Source: Parietaria judaica (taxonomy: Eukaryota; Streptophyta; Magnoliopsida; Rosales; Urticaceae). Taken from it: a stretch of DNA of 64,000 nucleotides. The notes below the pieces were generated by a model. That model did no database searches, was not told the DNA's origin, and saw only the letters and a list, made by a program, of their open reading frames with translations. Of the stretch, positions 25,675 through 38,879 are shown piece after piece. Made by a program: the position numbers and the translations under genes. The first letter of the stretch is position 1, and the number at the start of each line of letters is the position of its first letter. The stretch spans positions 10,002,501 through 10,066,500 of the forward strand of contig OX940862.1 in assembly GCA_954871525.1 (NCBI GenBank), read 5' to 3'.

Positions 25675-26401
25675 TCTCGACTCCCGAAAAAGCGGTTAAT
25701 CTGTGATTTTTTCTTCCTCTTCCCCCGATTTTTCTTCTATTTGTTTACTGAGGAATTGATAATGTACAGTAAGGAGCTTTGAAGCTCATCCTAAGATATA
25801 TAGCCAAGCCTTATTTATGCCTTTTTGTATAACTTTAAAGACAATTGTGCTCTGTATTGTACAATTTGAGGCTAATTTCAGTTACTAGCTTATGAAACTT
25901 ATCTTAATGATTTGATTTTTTTTTTAACAATGATAACTTGTCTCGGATAACAGAGTCGATCGAGCTTAAGAGTTGAGATTAATTTATTTTGTTTATCAAC
26001 TTTGGAGTCGAGATTAATTTCACTAATAGAGATTTTCTTTTTCGATGAAAAAACTCGTCTAAACGGAATGATAAAATTACATAGAATTTATATGAACATG
26101 TCAATATTTTTATGAGATCAACTTTACTTGCATTAGTAAGAAAATCTGGAATGAATGGAAAAGAACAGAAAAAATGTCGACCATGAAAAACATAGCTTAG
26201 TGCTTGAACATTAAATTTATATAATTGACGAGAAAGTTAAGACTTTATGACACCAACAAAAAGAAACTATTTTGAGGATTACTTTCATTGCTTGTTGAGA
26301 TCGGAAAAAGAAACAATGACATGTAAATTTTTAAATATGACAAGTACTACGTAACCAATATTTTCTCAATGCGGAGGGAGATTGTTGAGATCTGAAGGGC
26401 G
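25675..26401. other. CPK 3' flank and intergenic DNA
   Basis: The CPK 3' UTR probably runs to about 25880. The remainder is AT-rich and without recognisable genes, up to the start of the 2.1 kb tandem repeat. Confidence 0.5.
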
Positions 26402-28507
26402 GTGCTTCGTCTCGCGGGAAAGCTTTACAGCCGCGTTACTCGGTCTCGCCGGCGTTCTGCGATTCTTCGCCATTATATGACTTTATTAAGTTGGAAATAG
26501 CAAATTGTAGCTAAAATGAACGAGTAAATAGTTTGAAAAAGTGCCTCACCACAAGAAAAAGTTGGGCCGTTTTGCTATAACGAATTTCGTCTACTACGAC
26601 GTTAAAAGTAGAAATTACAAATACTGAGTTCATAATTTACAAGCAGAACATGTTTATTTGTAAGCAAAAGCGTATATTCAACCGACCGTTGCACCAACGA
26701 AGAAGTGCTTGAAAGGGATAATGCCCTAAGACCGGGTTTGGGCCTTTAAGGGTCCATTAGAATTAATATGATTAATTATGGACTAACGAACTTTAATTAA
26801 TAAAGCCCATGAACGTTAAACCTTTAGTCTATAACTACGAGGTTTATGCCTTAACCTCATTAACCTAATCACAAACGGAGAAACCCTGCTCTCCACCTCC
26901 CTCTCTCTAGACAACGCCTCTCTCCTCCTCGAGATTCGCGCCGACTTCTCCACTCGTGGAGACTCCGTTCCTCGTCCTATCTCCAGCGTTCAACTAGCAT
27001 CGATCCGGAGATACTCCGGCCTTCGATGTAGACGCGTTCGTTGGTGTTCCGTTCGTGAGGTGGATACCAATAGAGGCTTTACTCGGTGATTAAGGCTTCG
27101 TGTTTAAGATCAAAGGACGAACAATACCGGCAATACCGCCAAGCACGCAACAAGAGGTACAATATTCTGCGCTACATGATTCATCGATTTAGAATTGGAA
27201 TTCACTTTAAATTTCTGCTATTTAATTGACCCGAGAAGTCTAAAAAAAATTCCTACAGTGCTCTCTGTAAGGCATCTTTCTGAACGTTGAATCAACGGCG
27301 ACATGATCCCCTTTTCGAATCACTCATTCCCATACCCTTTTTGAAACTCGTACTGGGACAAAAAAACATGTCCCGGTTTTTCAGGACAGAGACAAAAAAA
27401 AAATGTTAAATTCCCGGTTCCGGTTTCACCGCTAGTAATTTAGAATAGAATAACGAATGAAAGTTATCAAGAGTAAATTCCCGGTTCCGGTTTCAGCGCT
27501 GGCAATTTAGAATAGATTAACGAATGAAAGCTATCAAGAGAAAGTAAAGATTCCGAAGGCAACGTTTCTTGAGAGGCGAGATTCATGGATCCTGAGAATT
27601 TCTTGTGCCTTTGTCTTTAATAATTAACGAAATTCTGAGATTCATGTCATTCGTTATAGTTTCGCGGTTAAGAGCGGGATTCACATTGAACGACACGGGC
27701 CGAGTCGCAGACTAAAAACATTTTGTTTAATGACCTCTCAATCCAAAAGGAAGCTCTTTACGTTCAAGACCGCCATGTCGTTCCCGGTGGTTTCACGCTT
27801 AAGAGCGGGATTCACATTGAACGGCATGGTGGTCCTGAACATTAAGAACTCCTCTCGTACACTCCTAGATTCCTTCTCTCCTTTCGCTTTGACGGCCTCA
27901 TTGAGCGACAAGGCGCTGACGAACAATAAGAACTCCCTCTCTTACACTTCAGAAATATATCACTCATACGTTTATAAAAATATATATATATAACATACTA
28001 ATCATCGTAACTACTCCGTAAAATAAGCGCTTATTAATAGGAAAAAGGGTTTTAAAACTGAATATTCCATGTTTCACGAATCCACATTCGAACTTAGTTT
28101 GCCACGTGTTTAATTTTTAGGGAAATCTTTCCCGAATTAATAGTCCGTAATTTTCTGTATGTATTCTAAATACGAGCTTAATTGTAATTCAATATTTTTT
28201 TTAATGAGAATTGTATGTATACTTTGGGCCTTAATGGCCCACGAAGGCCCCACATAGGCCCGGCAAATACAAATATACAATTAAATTAATTATAGGGATA
28301 TTTACGGTAGATGTAGCTATTATTTTTTCTTCGCTTTAATTAATCTTTTTTTTTTGCAGTAATACGAAATGATATTATATGTAGTACTACATTTAATCAT
28401 TAGTTAAATAACAACATGTGCTAGATATAATATATAGCTCAGCCTTAACATTTAGGAAAATTGATTTTGATGGCACCACACAAATAGTTAAAATAAAATA
28501 AAAATCA
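26402..28507. repeat. 2.1 kb tandem repeat, unit 1 (retroelement-like)
   Basis: Aligns over its whole length with unit 2 (28531-30601), with scattered substitutions and small indels. The first part (about 26750-27260) resembles a retrotransposon LTR: pyrimidine-rich leader, short inverted motifs (TCCACTCGTGGAGACTCCG, GGAGATACTCCG), ending TTCCTACA. No primer-binding site or gag/pol frame follows. It carries an extra 67 bp tandem duplication (27407-27473 and 27474-27540) that is single in unit 2. A short peptide motif, FNVNPALKRETTGNDM, appears on the minus strand (about 27780-27830) and in a diverged form nearby. I do not recognise the protein. Confidence 0.75.
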
Positions 28508-28530
28508 GGGGGGGGGGGGAGGGGGGGGGG
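28508..28530 (+). repeat. G tract at the repeat junction (G12-A-G10)
   Basis: Twelve G, one A, ten G, placed exactly between the two 2.1 kb units. A potential G-quadruplex and a likely slippage or assembly weak point. Confidence 0.9.
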
Positions 28531-30601
28531 TGCTTCGTCTCGCGAGAAAGCTTTACAGCCGCATTGCTCGGTCTCGCCGGCATACTGCGATTCTTCGCAA
28601 TTATATGACTTTATTAAGTTGGAAATAACAAATTGTAGCTAAAATGAACGAGTAAATAGTTTGAACAAGTGCCTCGCCGCAGGAAAAAGTTGGGCCGTTT
28701 TGCTATAACGAGTTTCGTCTGCTACGACGTTAAGGGTAGAAATTACAAATACTGAGTTCATAATTTACAAGCAGAACATGTTTATTTGTAAGCAAAAGCG
28801 TATATTCAACCGACCGTTGCATCAACGAAGAAGTGCTTGAAAGGGATAATGCCATAAGACCGGGTTTGGCCTTTACGGGTCCATTATAATTAATATGATT
28901 AATTATGGACTAACGAACTTTAATTAATAAAGCCCATGAACGTTAAACCTTTAGTCTATAACTACGAGGTTTATGCCTTAACCTCATTAACCTAATCACA
29001 AACGGAGAAACCCTGCTCTCCACCTCCCTCTCTCTAGCCGACGCCTCTCTCCTCCTCGAGATTCGCGCCGACACCTTATCTCCACTCGTGGAGACTCCGT
29101 TCGTCGTCATATCTTTGGCGTTCGACTAGCATCGATCCGGAGATACTCCGGCCTTCGATGTAGACGCGTTCGTTGGTGTTCCGTTCACGAGGTGGATACC
29201 GATAGAGGCTTTACTCGGTGATTAAGGCTTCGTGTTTAAGATCAAAGGATGAACAATACATGCAAAACCGTAAGCACGCAACAAGAGGTACAATATTCTA
29301 CGCTACATGATTCATCGATTTAGAATTGGAATTCAATTTCTACTATTTAATTAACCCGAGAAATCGAGAAAATTCCTACAGTGCTCTCTGTAAGGCATCT
29401 TTCTGAACGTTGAATCAACGGTGACATGATCCCCTTTTCGAATCACTCACTCCCATACCCCTTTTAAAACTCATACCGGGACACACAAAAAAAATGTCCC
29501 AATTTTTCAGGACAGAGACAAAAAAAATGTTAAATTCCCGGTTCCGGTTTCAGCGCTAGTAATTTAGAATAGATTAACGAATGAGAGTTATCAAGAGAAA
29601 GTAAAGATTCCGAAGGCAACGTTTCTTGAGAGGAGAGATTCATGGATCCTGAGAATTTCTTGTGCCTGTCTTTAATAATTACCGAAATTCTGAGATTCAT
29701 GTCATTCGTTATGGTTTCGAGGTTAAGAGCGGGATTTACATTGAACGACACGGGCCGAGTCGCGGACTAACAACATTTTGTTTAATGACCTCTCAATCCA
29801 AAAGGAAGCTCTTTACGTTCGGGACCGCCATGTCGTTCCCGGTGGTTTCACGCTTAAGAACGGGATTCACATTGAACGGCATGGTGGTCCTGAACATTAA
29901 GAACTCCTCTCGTACTCCTAGATTCCTTCTCTCCTTTCGCTTTGACGGCCTCATATATCCAAAAGGAAGCTCTTCGCATTGAACTCTCTCTCTTACACTT
30001 CAGAAAAATATAACTCATACGTTTATTAAAAAAAATTATATATATATATATAAACTTTATAACATACTAATTCATCATAAATACTCCGTAAAATAAGCGC
30101 TTATTAATAGGAAGAAGGGTTTTAAAACTGAATATTCCATGGTTTTATTTATTTATGAAGAAACCACATTCGAACTTAGTTTGCCACGTGTTTAATTTTT
30201 AGGGAAATCTTTCCCGAATTAATAGTCCGTAATTTTCTATTTGACTTCTAAATACGAGCTTAATTGTAATTCAATTTTTTTTTAATGAGAATTATATGTA
30301 TAACTTTGGGCCTTAATGGCCCACGAAGGCCCCACATAGGCCCGGCAAATACAAATAAAAAAGTAAATTAATTATAGGGATATTTACGGTAGATGTACCA
30401 CTAGCTATTATTTTTTCTTCGCTTAATTAATTTTTTATTTTTGCAGTAATACGAAATGATATTATATTTATATCTAGTACTACCATGTTGTTAATCAGCA
30501 GTTAACAGCATTTGTTGGAAATAATATACAGCTCAGCCTTAACATTTAGGAAAATTGATTTTGATGTCACCACAGAAATAGATAAAATAAAATAAAAATC
30601 A
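28531..30601. repeat. 2.1 kb tandem repeat, unit 2
   Basis: Starts TGCTTCGTCTCGCGAGAAAG like unit 1 and ends at the same AAAATAAAAATCA. Contains the same LTR-like part (about 28860-29380) and the same MSFNVNPALNLETITNDM / FNVNPAL peptide motif on the minus strand (about 29700-29880), with stops in other places. No intact gene. Confidence 0.75.
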
Positions 30602-32150
30602 AAGTGGGGGGTTTTTATAGTAAATAAACGAATTCGTGGGGGGTTAGAGTAGCATATCCTTATGAAGCAGCATATCCTTATAAATAAATAAATAATTGAA
30701 CATAGATGTTTTCTCTAAACAAATATATATTGAAAATAGATGGGCCATAATGTTCTTCACACAACGGTCATATTGTAATATATTAGAGACTAAGTTTTAA
30801 ATATTAAAATTTTAATGTATAGTCGTTTAAAAAGTAATTGGAACATTATTATTAGAGTTATTAAATCCATGAATGATCATCTGCTGTTTAAGGTAGTAAC
30901 ACAAATAATTTTTTTATAAGAGATGACACAAGTAATTTACTCATTACAATTAGGTAAGGCAAATGGTCTTTATTTGTTAAAATGAATAGAAAAACGTTAT
31001 AAAGTTGGAACTAATCATACTTAAAATGTATCAAATTATAAAATCACACTCAAAATTTAACTCAAAAATAATTTTTTATTTACTTTTATATTAATTTTTA
31101 CAATCAAGGACCATTAGAAATATTTAACTTTATTATTATTATTATTATTATTGTTATTTCTTCGCTACTAATAATAATATATCTTCTTAACCTTATGAAG
31201 ACCTTTGTGTGTATCTTCCAACATCATTTCGGTGGTTAAATAATAGTTTAATCATAAAAAAATATATGAAAATAAAAACAAGGATTTCTTTTTGCATTTT
31301 TTTATTATCTCATATAGTCATAGCCTATACATTGACTAGTATTAAATTTAACTTGTTCAAATTCCTGTTTTTAGATCATTTTAGGTGATGCGTACTAATG
31401 AATAAAATATTTAACTAGTAAAGGTCATGTGCTCAATTTGTGTCACACTATATTCATTTTTATATATATGAAAACTAACATGTAACCATTTTTCTCAATC
31501 AATTATGGCATTATGATTTGGTCCAATTCCAAACTTGTAACATTAATATAAAACCTTTTGTCTATTTTATTGAGATACATGTTGATGTTAAGTTGTAAAC
31601 TACGGTATTAATTAACGGAAAATATTTTCTAAGAAATTACAAGATAGAATATATTTTGCATAAACTTTATTTTACCCACTAAGATATAAATTAAGGTGTA
31701 AACGTAAAGTGGTCATTTATACAAAATTTAGTGGAGATTTGAGGAAAGTACTGTACTTTATAGTTTATTCTTCTCATAGACAGAAAAGAAGCCACTTTCA
31801 AGTATCAAGCCACATTATATATTATATATATATATATATATTTCTGTATAGCACTTGAATTTCTTATTTTCAAAGTCCAATACTCAAATTACTCAATAAT
31901 TCAATAAAATGAATTTTCTCAATAAATTTCTTATTTGTTGTTGTTGTATAACTATAAATAAACTATAAACTATTTTATCCACTAAATTAAATAATCCTTG
32001 AAAATAAGTGTGAATTTTAATAAATAAATAAAAAATTATCCTATACTCTCTATCTCCCTTACACACATACACATGTAATGTCTTTTGTTTTTAATTAATT
32101 AATTTATTTATTAATTTCCTTTTTCCTCTTCTCTGTAATTAAAAACCCTA
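30602..32150. other. AT-rich intergenic DNA upstream of NUP1
   Basis: No gene recognised. Contains short TTA (about 31130-31153) and TA (about 31820-31842) runs. The last part (32160-32300) is the CT-rich leader of NUP1, ending CTCTCTCTCTCTCCC just before the ATG. Confidence 0.55.
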
Positions 32151-32302
32151 ATTTGCGATTGCCACACTTTCTCTCTCTTGTCAGTCTCTCTCTCTCTCTC
32201 TCTCCTTCACCGTTCTCTCTCTCCTCCTTCTCGGAACCAGGAAACCCTAGGCTCCACCGAACCCATCGCCATCGTTGCCTTCCTTCTCTCTCTCTCTCTC
32301 CC

Positions 32303-35300
32303 ATGGCGTCGGCGCGTGACGACCAGCAGCCCTACGAAGGCGGCGGAGCGGGAGGCAAGTTCCGCAAGCGGCCGCTGAGGAAGAGCCTGCACGCCACGCC
32401 CTACGATCGCCGCCCTCCTACGCAGCTGCCGCCGCCGGAGCTCGGAAACCCTTACGGAGGGCGGCGGGCCTGGCTCTCGAAGCTCGTGGATCCGGCGCAG
32501 AGGCTCATCGCCTCCGGGGCCAACAAGCTCTTTGCCTCGGTGTTCCGCCGCCGTCTTCTTCCTCCCTCGCCACCGCCGCCGCCGCAGGCTCCGTCTTCTT
32601 CGCCAGGTTTGGATTTCTCCTGTGCCGAACTTTCTTTTTGGTTTTGCGTTGAGTTCTTTCGCTTTTTGTTCTGGTTCTGAATTTTTGTTCGGAAATGTTT
32701 GCGCTTTCTCTATTATTGGGGCTAAATTCGTTGTTTAGGTTTCAATTTTTGGGGAGATTAGGGATTTCTTCATCATCTTCGAATACAAAAATTTGAAGAA
32801 TTTATAACTAGGGTTTATAATTTTTCTCTGGCTAAGAGCTAGGAATGTATAGTACAAATTTTTTGATTGTTCTCGAACTCTTCTTGTTACTCCTTGTGTT
32901 GATTGCAAGGCAATTTGATAGGGAAGCAACTAAATTTGAATCATTAAGAAGGGCTGAGAATTTGTGCTTTGCTTTGCTTAACTTCGCAATCAGACTTTCG
33001 AACCGTAGTGTAATTTAGTCGGGTCACTAACGTATATATATTAGAAAATGGATCCTGGGTTTTAATGTGTTCTTATATTGTCATATCCTAGCACAGAATG
33101 CTCTATCATTTCAAGTTTCTTATGTTCAGAAAATGGTTCTCTCATTGGAATAGATAATAAAAATGAAAATAACAAGCGGTGTAGTTTCGCCAAAAGACGA
33201 GGCTGATCCACTGTCATAGTTAGTTACATTGTAGGCGTACAAATGGTATACAACGAAGAGCTGGTTTCTTAAATCTTTGATACTTGGAGGTTACCCATTT
33301 TGTTTCATGCCTTCGTGTTCTAAAGAGAACTAGGGTTAAATGTTGTTCCGATTTTTATTGGACTAGTTAACAATACCTATCCTGAGGATATGTGGTTTGA
33401 TTGAATAGTCTGTTACTAATGTGAAGTTAAAAATGCAATAACATTTGGTAGCCATGTCTCTATAGGCGCTCTATGAAAACGCTTTTCTAAGCATTTGTAT
33501 GGTTTACAGAAATAAAGTGCCTCCAATCTCAATATGGTTTTCTTTGCTTGGCTTAAATAAATTATGTAATAGAATAGATTTTTTGGTTTATTTGTCATAG
33601 AAGTAATACTTTGGTGAGCTGTTGGGCTTGTACAGTTTATATTCAAGTAAGCTATATTTAACATCTCTTTATTGTTCAATTTTATTTTTTTTTAATTTTC
33701 AGAGATTGATTTGGAAGGAAGGAGTAATCGACTAGAAGTTGTTTCCACAGTAAGTACCATATACTAGCGTGTTCTTAGAACCTTGTAATTTTTCACTACC
33801 AGCTGTTATTTCCTGTTGATTCCTTTGAACTGTACTTATTCATTTGTCTGTCTTGTATGCAACTCTTACCTTGGAAGGATTCTCATGGAGTTCAAAAAGA
33901 GGTTCTTAAACAAAACGGTGGCCCTAGTAATGCCAGTGGGGAGTTGAACGAGCTCGAGCACCTTTTGCAGCAAAAAACATTTACAAGGCAAGTCTAGTAT
34001 AATTTGATTTCTCGTAAGAAAATGATTGGATTTGGGAACCCTTTGGCTCTAGAACGCTGTTTTTTATATCAAGGTTCTTGGCACTTTACCACGAATATGT
34101 CGAGCTACTGAATGAAACTCGGACTATAATTCTTTTTCAAATCTAAAGATTCTTAATACTAAAGGTGTCCATGTTGTGATTTTGATGATTCAATTCTAAC
34201 GACAATGCAGATTTGAGATAGATCGCTTAACAGCTATGCTGCATTCAAGAACTGTAGATTTAGAGACCGAGGAACAAAAAAGGGTTCCGGAAGTGACACC
34301 TTTGAGATTAACGCCATCGGTCGAAGGAAACAGAAAAGAGAGTGAAGTGCTTTCTCTGACTCCGGCTCCGGGAAATAACAGAGCAAAAAACCATCTTATC
34401 TCAACTCCTCTTGTCAATTCACCTGTATGCTAATCTACTTTGGCTTTATCTTGTATTTTGGTCCGTTCTTGGTTTTGTGCATTATTTTCTACCTTCCAAT
34501 TAGGTGAAATTTTTACTTTAAAAAACCACGTAACCCTTTTTTTTACCGGTAAGGGTTACTACTCATTGCTATACCATATTACCATTTTCCTCACAGTTTG
34601 TGGTGATTATGATTAGGTACTTGAAGGGGATGTTGCTTCTCCTACGGAGCTTGTGGAGTTGGCTAAGTCCTACATGCACAAGAGGCCCATTTCCCCATCG
34701 AGGATGGGTTTTCGAAGTCAATCGACAATGGAGAATTCACCCGCTATTTTCACACGCAATCTGAATTCTCCCTCAAGATCACATTTTACACCGCTTGCGC
34801 CTAAGAAAAATCCTGGTGCTGTTGATGTTCGAGAAAATGGCTTAATTACACCGAGATCTACAGGCCGAACTGCTATATACAATATGGCCAGGACACCTTA
34901 TTCTCGTGTTCATCCAATTGCTACGTCCAAGGTTTGTATTGTTTAAGTAATTTCTTTATTATACTTTCATAAAGTTAGTGGTGATAGTCTGATAATCAGC
35001 ACTGGTATTGGTCGATTAGTTTGGTGATTAGTTCGTTTAACTTTTGGGATTTACCGGTGATTCCTCTTCATAAATTTTGTATAACTATTAGGTTGTAAAA
35101 ATGTTTAAGATACATCAGAAATAACCAAATTTTTAATATCTCATTTTCTGTGATTTGATTCCTTACTCTTTCTCTATTACATGTCAGGGTATTGAGAGTG
35201 CACACGATGTCTATGGTGGAAACTCTTCATCTCAGAACAACACACCTGAGGGGGTATGTAAATCGTGCACCGTCAAATGCTGATTGTTCATTTTGTTGTT

Positions 35301-38300
35301 TGTTTACTTCAAGATTATGTCTGTAGTTTAATTTCTATTCCATATTTAGGGTATAAAGCGGAGAAGCTCGGTGTTCGATAATGACATCGGATCATACGGT
35401 GCTATACGCAGAACTCGCCAGAAATCCAACCTATCTTATCGAGGCTTGATTGGCGCTTCTGGTAGTAATATTTCATCTGCTTCGAAATTCAAGCCTCAGT
35501 CGTTTGTCAATTCCAAGTCATCGGCTGATAATGGTGATAATAATGGCATGCTTCGCACAACTGTTCCTTCCAAGTCCAGCGAGATGGCTACGAAAATATT
35601 GCAGCAGCTTGATACGTTTGTGTCACCCAAAGATAAATCATCCGAGTCCAGGACTCTTGCATTAACAGATAAATCATCTCCTAGTAAGCTCTCACCGTCT
35701 ATGCTTCGTGGGCAAGCTCTGAAAAGTCTCGAGCATGCGGATTCATCGAAGTTTGCTGGGCATAGCGAAGTTGTAACCGGTTTGCCAAGTAAGATTATTA
35801 ATTTTGAGGCATCCACTTCCGGAGAGCAACACAAGGTTAAAGAAAACGGTTCTGCTGTAGATTACAGGTCCACTTCAAAAATGAATGGTATCGCATTCCC
35901 GAGAATGAATGGGGAAGTTTCTACAGTGCCTGAAAAAGATGCTATTAAAACATCTGTTTTCAATGCATCAAACTTGGGTGCTCCTCCACAGAAAAAGCGG
36001 GCTTTTAAGATGAGCGCGTTCGAGGTATTGTCTTGTTTACCGAAACTAAGTTCAGTGGGCGAATGCACCACTGCACAAAAACTCACTGGATTACCATCAA
36101 CTACTCTACTCTTAATCATTCTATTGTATGTGCACTTCCCCTGATATTCCTTTGGTGCAGAATCTCCCCTTTTTTCCATGGGTTATTCAGCACTAATTTG
36201 GAAGTTCAGGGGGGAAAATTGCACCATTAATAAAGATTGACGGGGCAAAGTGCATCAATACAACATTTGAGGGGCATTTTGCCAATTATTTTAATGTTTA
36301 TTTTGCTTCCATTTCTGAAACAATTTTGAACTCGTAATTGTTGACTTTCAGGATTTTGTGGACTTGGACGAGGATATCCTTCCTAATGGAACTACTTCCG
36401 ACTCAGTCTCTAAAGAGAAAGAAAAAGTGGACATCTCTCTGCCAGAGAGCAAGAGCGCTGGGAAAAGTGAATATGTTTTTCACGCGCGGCATGCTGCTCC
36501 AGCTATGCCAGAAGTCAATCCCGTGGCTGTGACGACTGAAGCCAACCGAAAAGCCGAGGCTGGAAATTGTTCTGTAGCTGTGGCTGCTGAAAAAAGCAGT
36601 AACGCTGCATTTCCTACAGTGTCTTTTCCCAGTGTCGTAAATTCCGACTCATCCTCATTAACTTTCGATAAAGGTACTTCGATGAAAGATTCGAATGCTT
36701 CTCCTGTATTTAATTTCGCTGGTAAAGTTCCTTCGGCAAAAGATACGAGTGTCGCTTCTACAATCTTCAACTATAGCCCGCAAAGCAGTGTCAAAGATTT
36801 GCACTCTGATCAAAGTGGCACTGTTTCAGACCCAAAGCCTGAAATCTCAAGCAGGTATGTCTTTTGTACATAAAAATCTGAATGCAAGTCCGTGTTTTGT
36901 GTATCGTAGGTATATATTATTTTGTATTCTTTCTTCATTTCTTTTTTTGTGCTTGCATTGAAGTAAAAGCTCATTAATTTCTTCTTCGGTTTTCTTGATT
37001 TATTAAAATCAGTAGAGGTTGCTTCTCTTGCATTTTCGATTTATGTACCGTGAAATAGTATAATACAGAGGCCCAAAAGTGGTTCATGCTTGTCGGAGGA
37101 GGGGTCACAATCCTGTTTTCTTGTAGAGATGCCCTTATTTTCAACTAAAACATGACAATGATATGTTTTTGTCTAGCTTTTTTTGTTAGAACTATGTAGT
37201 GAGAAACATGAATATTTGGTAGCAACTGACATATTTTCTTTGATATTGTCTGCTCCATCTTCAGCTTATCAACACCAACGGTGTCTTTCCGGAAGCTTCC
37301 CGAATCAAACAAAGCAGAAAGCAAGAGTAACACAGCTTTTGGAGTTCCCTTAACGACACCCGAACCTGCATCAGCGCCAAGTGCAAGCATATTCTCCACG
37401 TCACCGATGAATGTCAGTCCGAATAACGGTTCATCATCTCCTTCAATAGATTCCAGCAAAATGACAGCACAAAATCCAGCCACTGCCAGCCCGACACCTG
37501 TCCTCTCTCTCGCCTCACCTTCGACGCCTTCAGTCCCAGCTGCATCGCTATTCAAATTCGAATCCTCCGTGCCCTCGGAAACTCCTTCGAAATCAGTTCC
37601 ACCTGCTCTCAGTTTTGCTTCCGTACCAACATCAGCTCCAGCGCCGCTTCCAGAAACTTCTCCGGCGCTGGTATTTAAATTCGGGCCATCAGCCACTTCA
37701 ACAGCTGCCACACCAGCGTCCGAAAATTTGCCAGCTTCTTCTGCCCCGGTATTTAAGTTTGATTCGTCTGTGCCCTCAACGACGACTGCACCGGTTCCAG
37801 AGAAGTCTAACGTGGAGTCTGAACCTGTCAAGGTGAAGCAAGAAACGAGTTTCAGTAATTTAATTGCGCCTCCTGCCACCGCTACCACCTCAGCAACTCC
37901 TCTTTTTGGGTTCACTGCCAGCTTGGCTTCAACTTCCACCAACCAATCTCAGAACATTCCTGTCCAATTTAGCTCATCCACATCATTGCCGACATTTGGG
38001 ATAAACGGAAATACGAATTCTTCCTTCAGTTCGTCTCACGATTTGAAGCCGGCTGGTTTTGGCTCTTCTTCATTGGAGAGCAATTTGGGTAGTAGCTCCA
38101 GCAGCGGAAACTCCACATCTAGTGCGTTTAATTCATCGTGGCAACCTCCAAAATCTCCCGTATTTAATGCAAACTCCTCGCCATCGCCTGGGTTTGCGTT
38201 TGGAGGATCTACCGCTCCAAGCTCATCATCGCCCGGGTTTTCGTTTGGAGGATCTACCGCTCCAAGCTCATCATCTACTGGGTTTTCTTTTGGAGCACCT

Positions 38301-38879
38301 TCTACAACGTCATCGTCTACTGGGTTTTCTTTCGGGGCAACTTCTTCCACCACTTCACCAGCGGCGGCGTTTCCCTTTGGCGCATCTACAAACACTTCAC
38401 CGTCACCCGGTTTTGCTTTCGGAGCCTCTTCCGCTTCTCCGTTTGTATCATCCAATGGCGCGGCTTCCTCGAGTTCCGTCTTCAATTTCAACACGTCATC
38501 TCCGGCCACAGTCCCGACACAGCCCGTGTTTGGAAACCCTAATACCGGGTTTGCATTCGGAAACCCTAACCCTAACGAGCAGATGAGCATGGAAGACAGC
38601 ATGGCAGAGGACACCGTTCAGGCTGCCGGATCCACGAACCCCCTGTTTGGTCAACCGCCCGTCGCCCAGCCACCATCAGGTTTTGCATTCGGGAGTCAAC
38701 CTAATCCAGGGATAGTCAACCCGTTTCAGCTCGGAAGTCAACCGAATGCGGCGAGCCCGTCACCGTTTCAGGCTTCGGGTAGCTTTGGGAGCAACTTCTC
38801 AATGGGCAGCGGCGGAAGCGGTGTGGACAAGTCAAACCGGAAGTTCGTGAAAGTCAAGCACAAGCAGCGAAAGAAGTGA
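32303..38879 (+). CDS. NUP1: Nuclear pore complex protein NUP1 (NUP136), nuclear basket FG nucleoporin
   Basis: Nine exons: 32303-32606, 33703-33749, 33878-33987, 34211-34424, 34617-34931, 35188-35253, 35350-36024, 36352-36854, 37265-38879; 1282 residues, like Arabidopsis NUP1 (about 1286). A plant-specific basket nucleoporin at the nuclear face of the pore, working in mRNA export and nuclear shape. Family marks: basic N terminus (GGKFRKRPLRKS, TPYDRR), the amphipathic segment WLSKLVDPAQRLIASGANKL for membrane contact, EIDRLTAMLHSRTVDL, TELVELAKSYM, and a Ser/Thr/Pro-rich C half with GFSFG/GFAFG repeats (about residues 1050-1230) that bind transport receptors. It ends in a basic tail, KFVKVKHKQRKK. 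Intron 3 uses a GC donor (GCAAGT at 33988); all others are GT-AG. A 45 bp internal duplication lies in the FG region. Confidence 0.96.
38187..38290 (+). repeat. 45 bp minisatellite duplication coding FG repeats of NUP1
   Basis: The block TTTGGAGGATCTACCGCTCC with its following bases occurs twice, 45 bp apart, coding FGGSTAPSSSS twice in a row and then diverging into FGAPSTTSSS and FGATSSTTS. In frame. Confidence 0.85.

Noticed and set aside
37145..38614. Long antisense frames of 265 and 192 codons
   Set aside because: Opposite-strand readings of the Ser/Thr/Pro-rich NUP1 last exon; low stop density comes from composition.
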